Position numbers and translations under genes: made by a program. From Chryseobacterium luteum (GTDB lineage: Bacteria > Bacteroidota > Bacteroidia > Flavobacteriales > Weeksellaceae), in assembly GCF_000737785.1 (NCBI RefSeq), contig NZ_JPRO01000023.1, positions 1 through 64,000 on the forward strand: 64,000 nucleotides of DNA, in the 5' to 3' direction. Below, one piece after another: positions 63,348 to 64,000 of this stretch; the stretch's first letter is position 1, and every line of letters starts with the position of its first letter. The notes below the pieces were generated by a model, which was not told the origin of the DNA, ran no database searches, and was given only the letters and a program-made list of their open reading frames with translations.

Positions 63348-63779
63348 ATGGCTAAATTAAATCCGTACCTAAATTTTGACGGGAAAGCAGAAGAAGCTTT
63401 CAATTTTTACAAATCCGTTTTCGGGGGAGAATTCCTCGGTGAAATTCATAAAATGGGAAACGCTCCGGGAACTGAAAATTTATCAGAAGAAGAGAAAAAC
63501 AGGGTAATGCACATCGCATTGCCAGTAGGAAAAGACCTTCTGATGGCTTCGGATATTGTTCCAAGCTTCGGGCAAACTCTTACCATGGGAAATAATAATT
63601 ATGTTTCAGTTTTCCCGGAATCCAAAGAAGAGGCAGACAGGCTTTTCAAGGGTCTTTCTGAAGGAGGCAGCATTGAAATGCCGATTGAAGACCAGTTTTG
63701 GGGAGATTATTTCGGAAGCTTTCAGGATAAATACGGGGTTCATTGGATGGTGAACTATAATGAGGAATACACAAAATAA
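63348..63779 (+). CDS. PhnB-like VOC protein
   Basis: 143 aa. Starts MAKLNPYLNFDGKAEEAFNF, with FYKSVFGGEF and VMHIALPVGKDLLMASD, then FWGDYFGSFQDKYGVHWMVN. This is the PhnB/3-demethylubiquinone-methyltransferase-like group of VOC proteins, whose name does not imply methyltransferase activity. Followed by a weak hairpin (63804-63825) and an SRPBCC gene, a common pairing. Confidence 0.87.
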   Translation: MAKLNPYLNFDGKAEEAFNFYKSVFGGEFLGEIHKMGNAPGTENLSEEEKNRVMHIALPVGKDLLMASDIVPSFGQTLTMGNNNYVSVFPESKEEADRLFKGLSEGGSIEMPIEDQFWGDYFGSFQDKYGVHWMVNYNEEYTK

Positions 63780-63855
63780 TCCTATATTTAACTGACTTAT
63801 TCAGGGCAGTTCAACCCGGACTGCCTTTTACTTAAAAATTTAAAAAATAAAAAAG

Positions 63856-64000
63856 ATGGATCCAATTAAGATAGATATCACAATTTTAGCCCCGGTGGAC
63901 AAGGTTTGGAAGTATTTTAATGAACCTGAACATATCACGAAATGGAATTTTGCCCATGAAACCTGGCATTGTCCCAGTTCAGAAAATGATGTAAGAGTAG
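63856..64000 (+). CDS. SRPBCC (AHSA1-like) protein, 3'-truncated by window edge
   Basis: First 48 codons: MDPIKIDITILAPVDKVWKY, FNEPEHITKWNF, HETWHCPSSEND. This is the start of the START-like SRPBCC fold (helix-grip) seen in AHSA1-type proteins. Full members have about 130-150 aa, so roughly two thirds lies outside. Confidence 0.82.
   Translation, partial: MDPIKIDITILAPVDKVWKYFNEPEHITKWNFAHETWHCPSSENDVRV

Overview
The window comes from a Flavobacteriia (Bacteroidota) chromosome, most likely Chryseobacterium or a close relative. Supporting signs are TTTG-N19/20-TAnnTTTG promoters, Bacteroidota lipoprotein signals, a type IX sorting tail, type VI secretion proteins of the Bacteroidota TssD kind, a class A beta-lactamase of the CGA/CIA type found in chryseobacteria, a monomeric isocitrate dehydrogenase, and low-GC DNA. 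Family names are given from sequence recognition; no search was run.

Layout. 1-11.7 kb is ordinary core DNA: the 3' part of pheT, a META-domain lipoprotein, a minus-strand block (acidic protein, polytopic membrane protein, 3-hydroxybutyryl-CoA dehydrogenase, small secreted protein, beta-lactamase, GH5-CBM glycosidase, Gfo/Idh oxidoreductase), then pcm and a D-2-hydroxyacid dehydrogenase. At 12.1-12.9 kb a DUF559 nuclease gene lies between inverted copies of a palindromic repeat, with a third copy and a truncated second gene beside it and a fourth, solo copy at 59.9 kb. hutU (urocanate hydratase) follows.

14.9-27.7 kb looks like an integrated island. It starts at the hutU 3' end, next to a tyrosine integrase that lacks its catalytic domain and a 32-bp-period array of dyad motifs. 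It carries a type VI delivery cluster: three TssD/Hcp tube proteins, a frameshifted VgrG, a membrane protein, a DUF2931 lipoprotein, a Tle1-like lipase, an unknown protein, a DUF4280 PAAR-like protein with an unknown C-terminal domain, and a candidate immunity lipoprotein. It ends at a decayed second copy of the hutU 3' end and its terminator. No type VI baseplate, sheath or membrane-complex genes are present, so this is an auxiliary cluster that would depend on a core apparatus elsewhere.

27.2-31.2 kb is AT-rich and bracketed by two paralogous 84/85-aa genes. It holds a lipoprotein and a three-gene operon of an RNase H-fold-like protein, a Ser/Thr kinase and a helical protein, which is a candidate uncharacterised system. 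31.2-34.4 kb is dense in non-coding repeats (TIR-bounded MITE-like elements, a 260-bp tandem duplication, CTCCGGAG clusters) around a DUF6261-like gene, a double-glycine bacteriocin-like peptide and an XRE regulator.

34.4-64 kb is mostly housekeeping and adaptive: two thiol peroxidases (one exported, one cytosolic), a GapN-like dehydrogenase, two ECF sigma/membrane-partner pairs, an S41 peptidase, an AraC-AKR-MBL group, monomeric Icd, a kelch-like repeat protein, a T9SS cargo protein, paired class III adenylate cyclases with an HD hydrolase and a YitT protein, VOC proteins, a DUF763 protein ending in a sliding-clamp motif, a Crp/Fnr regulator, DinB-fold proteins, an alpha/beta hydrolase and the start of an SRPBCC gene.
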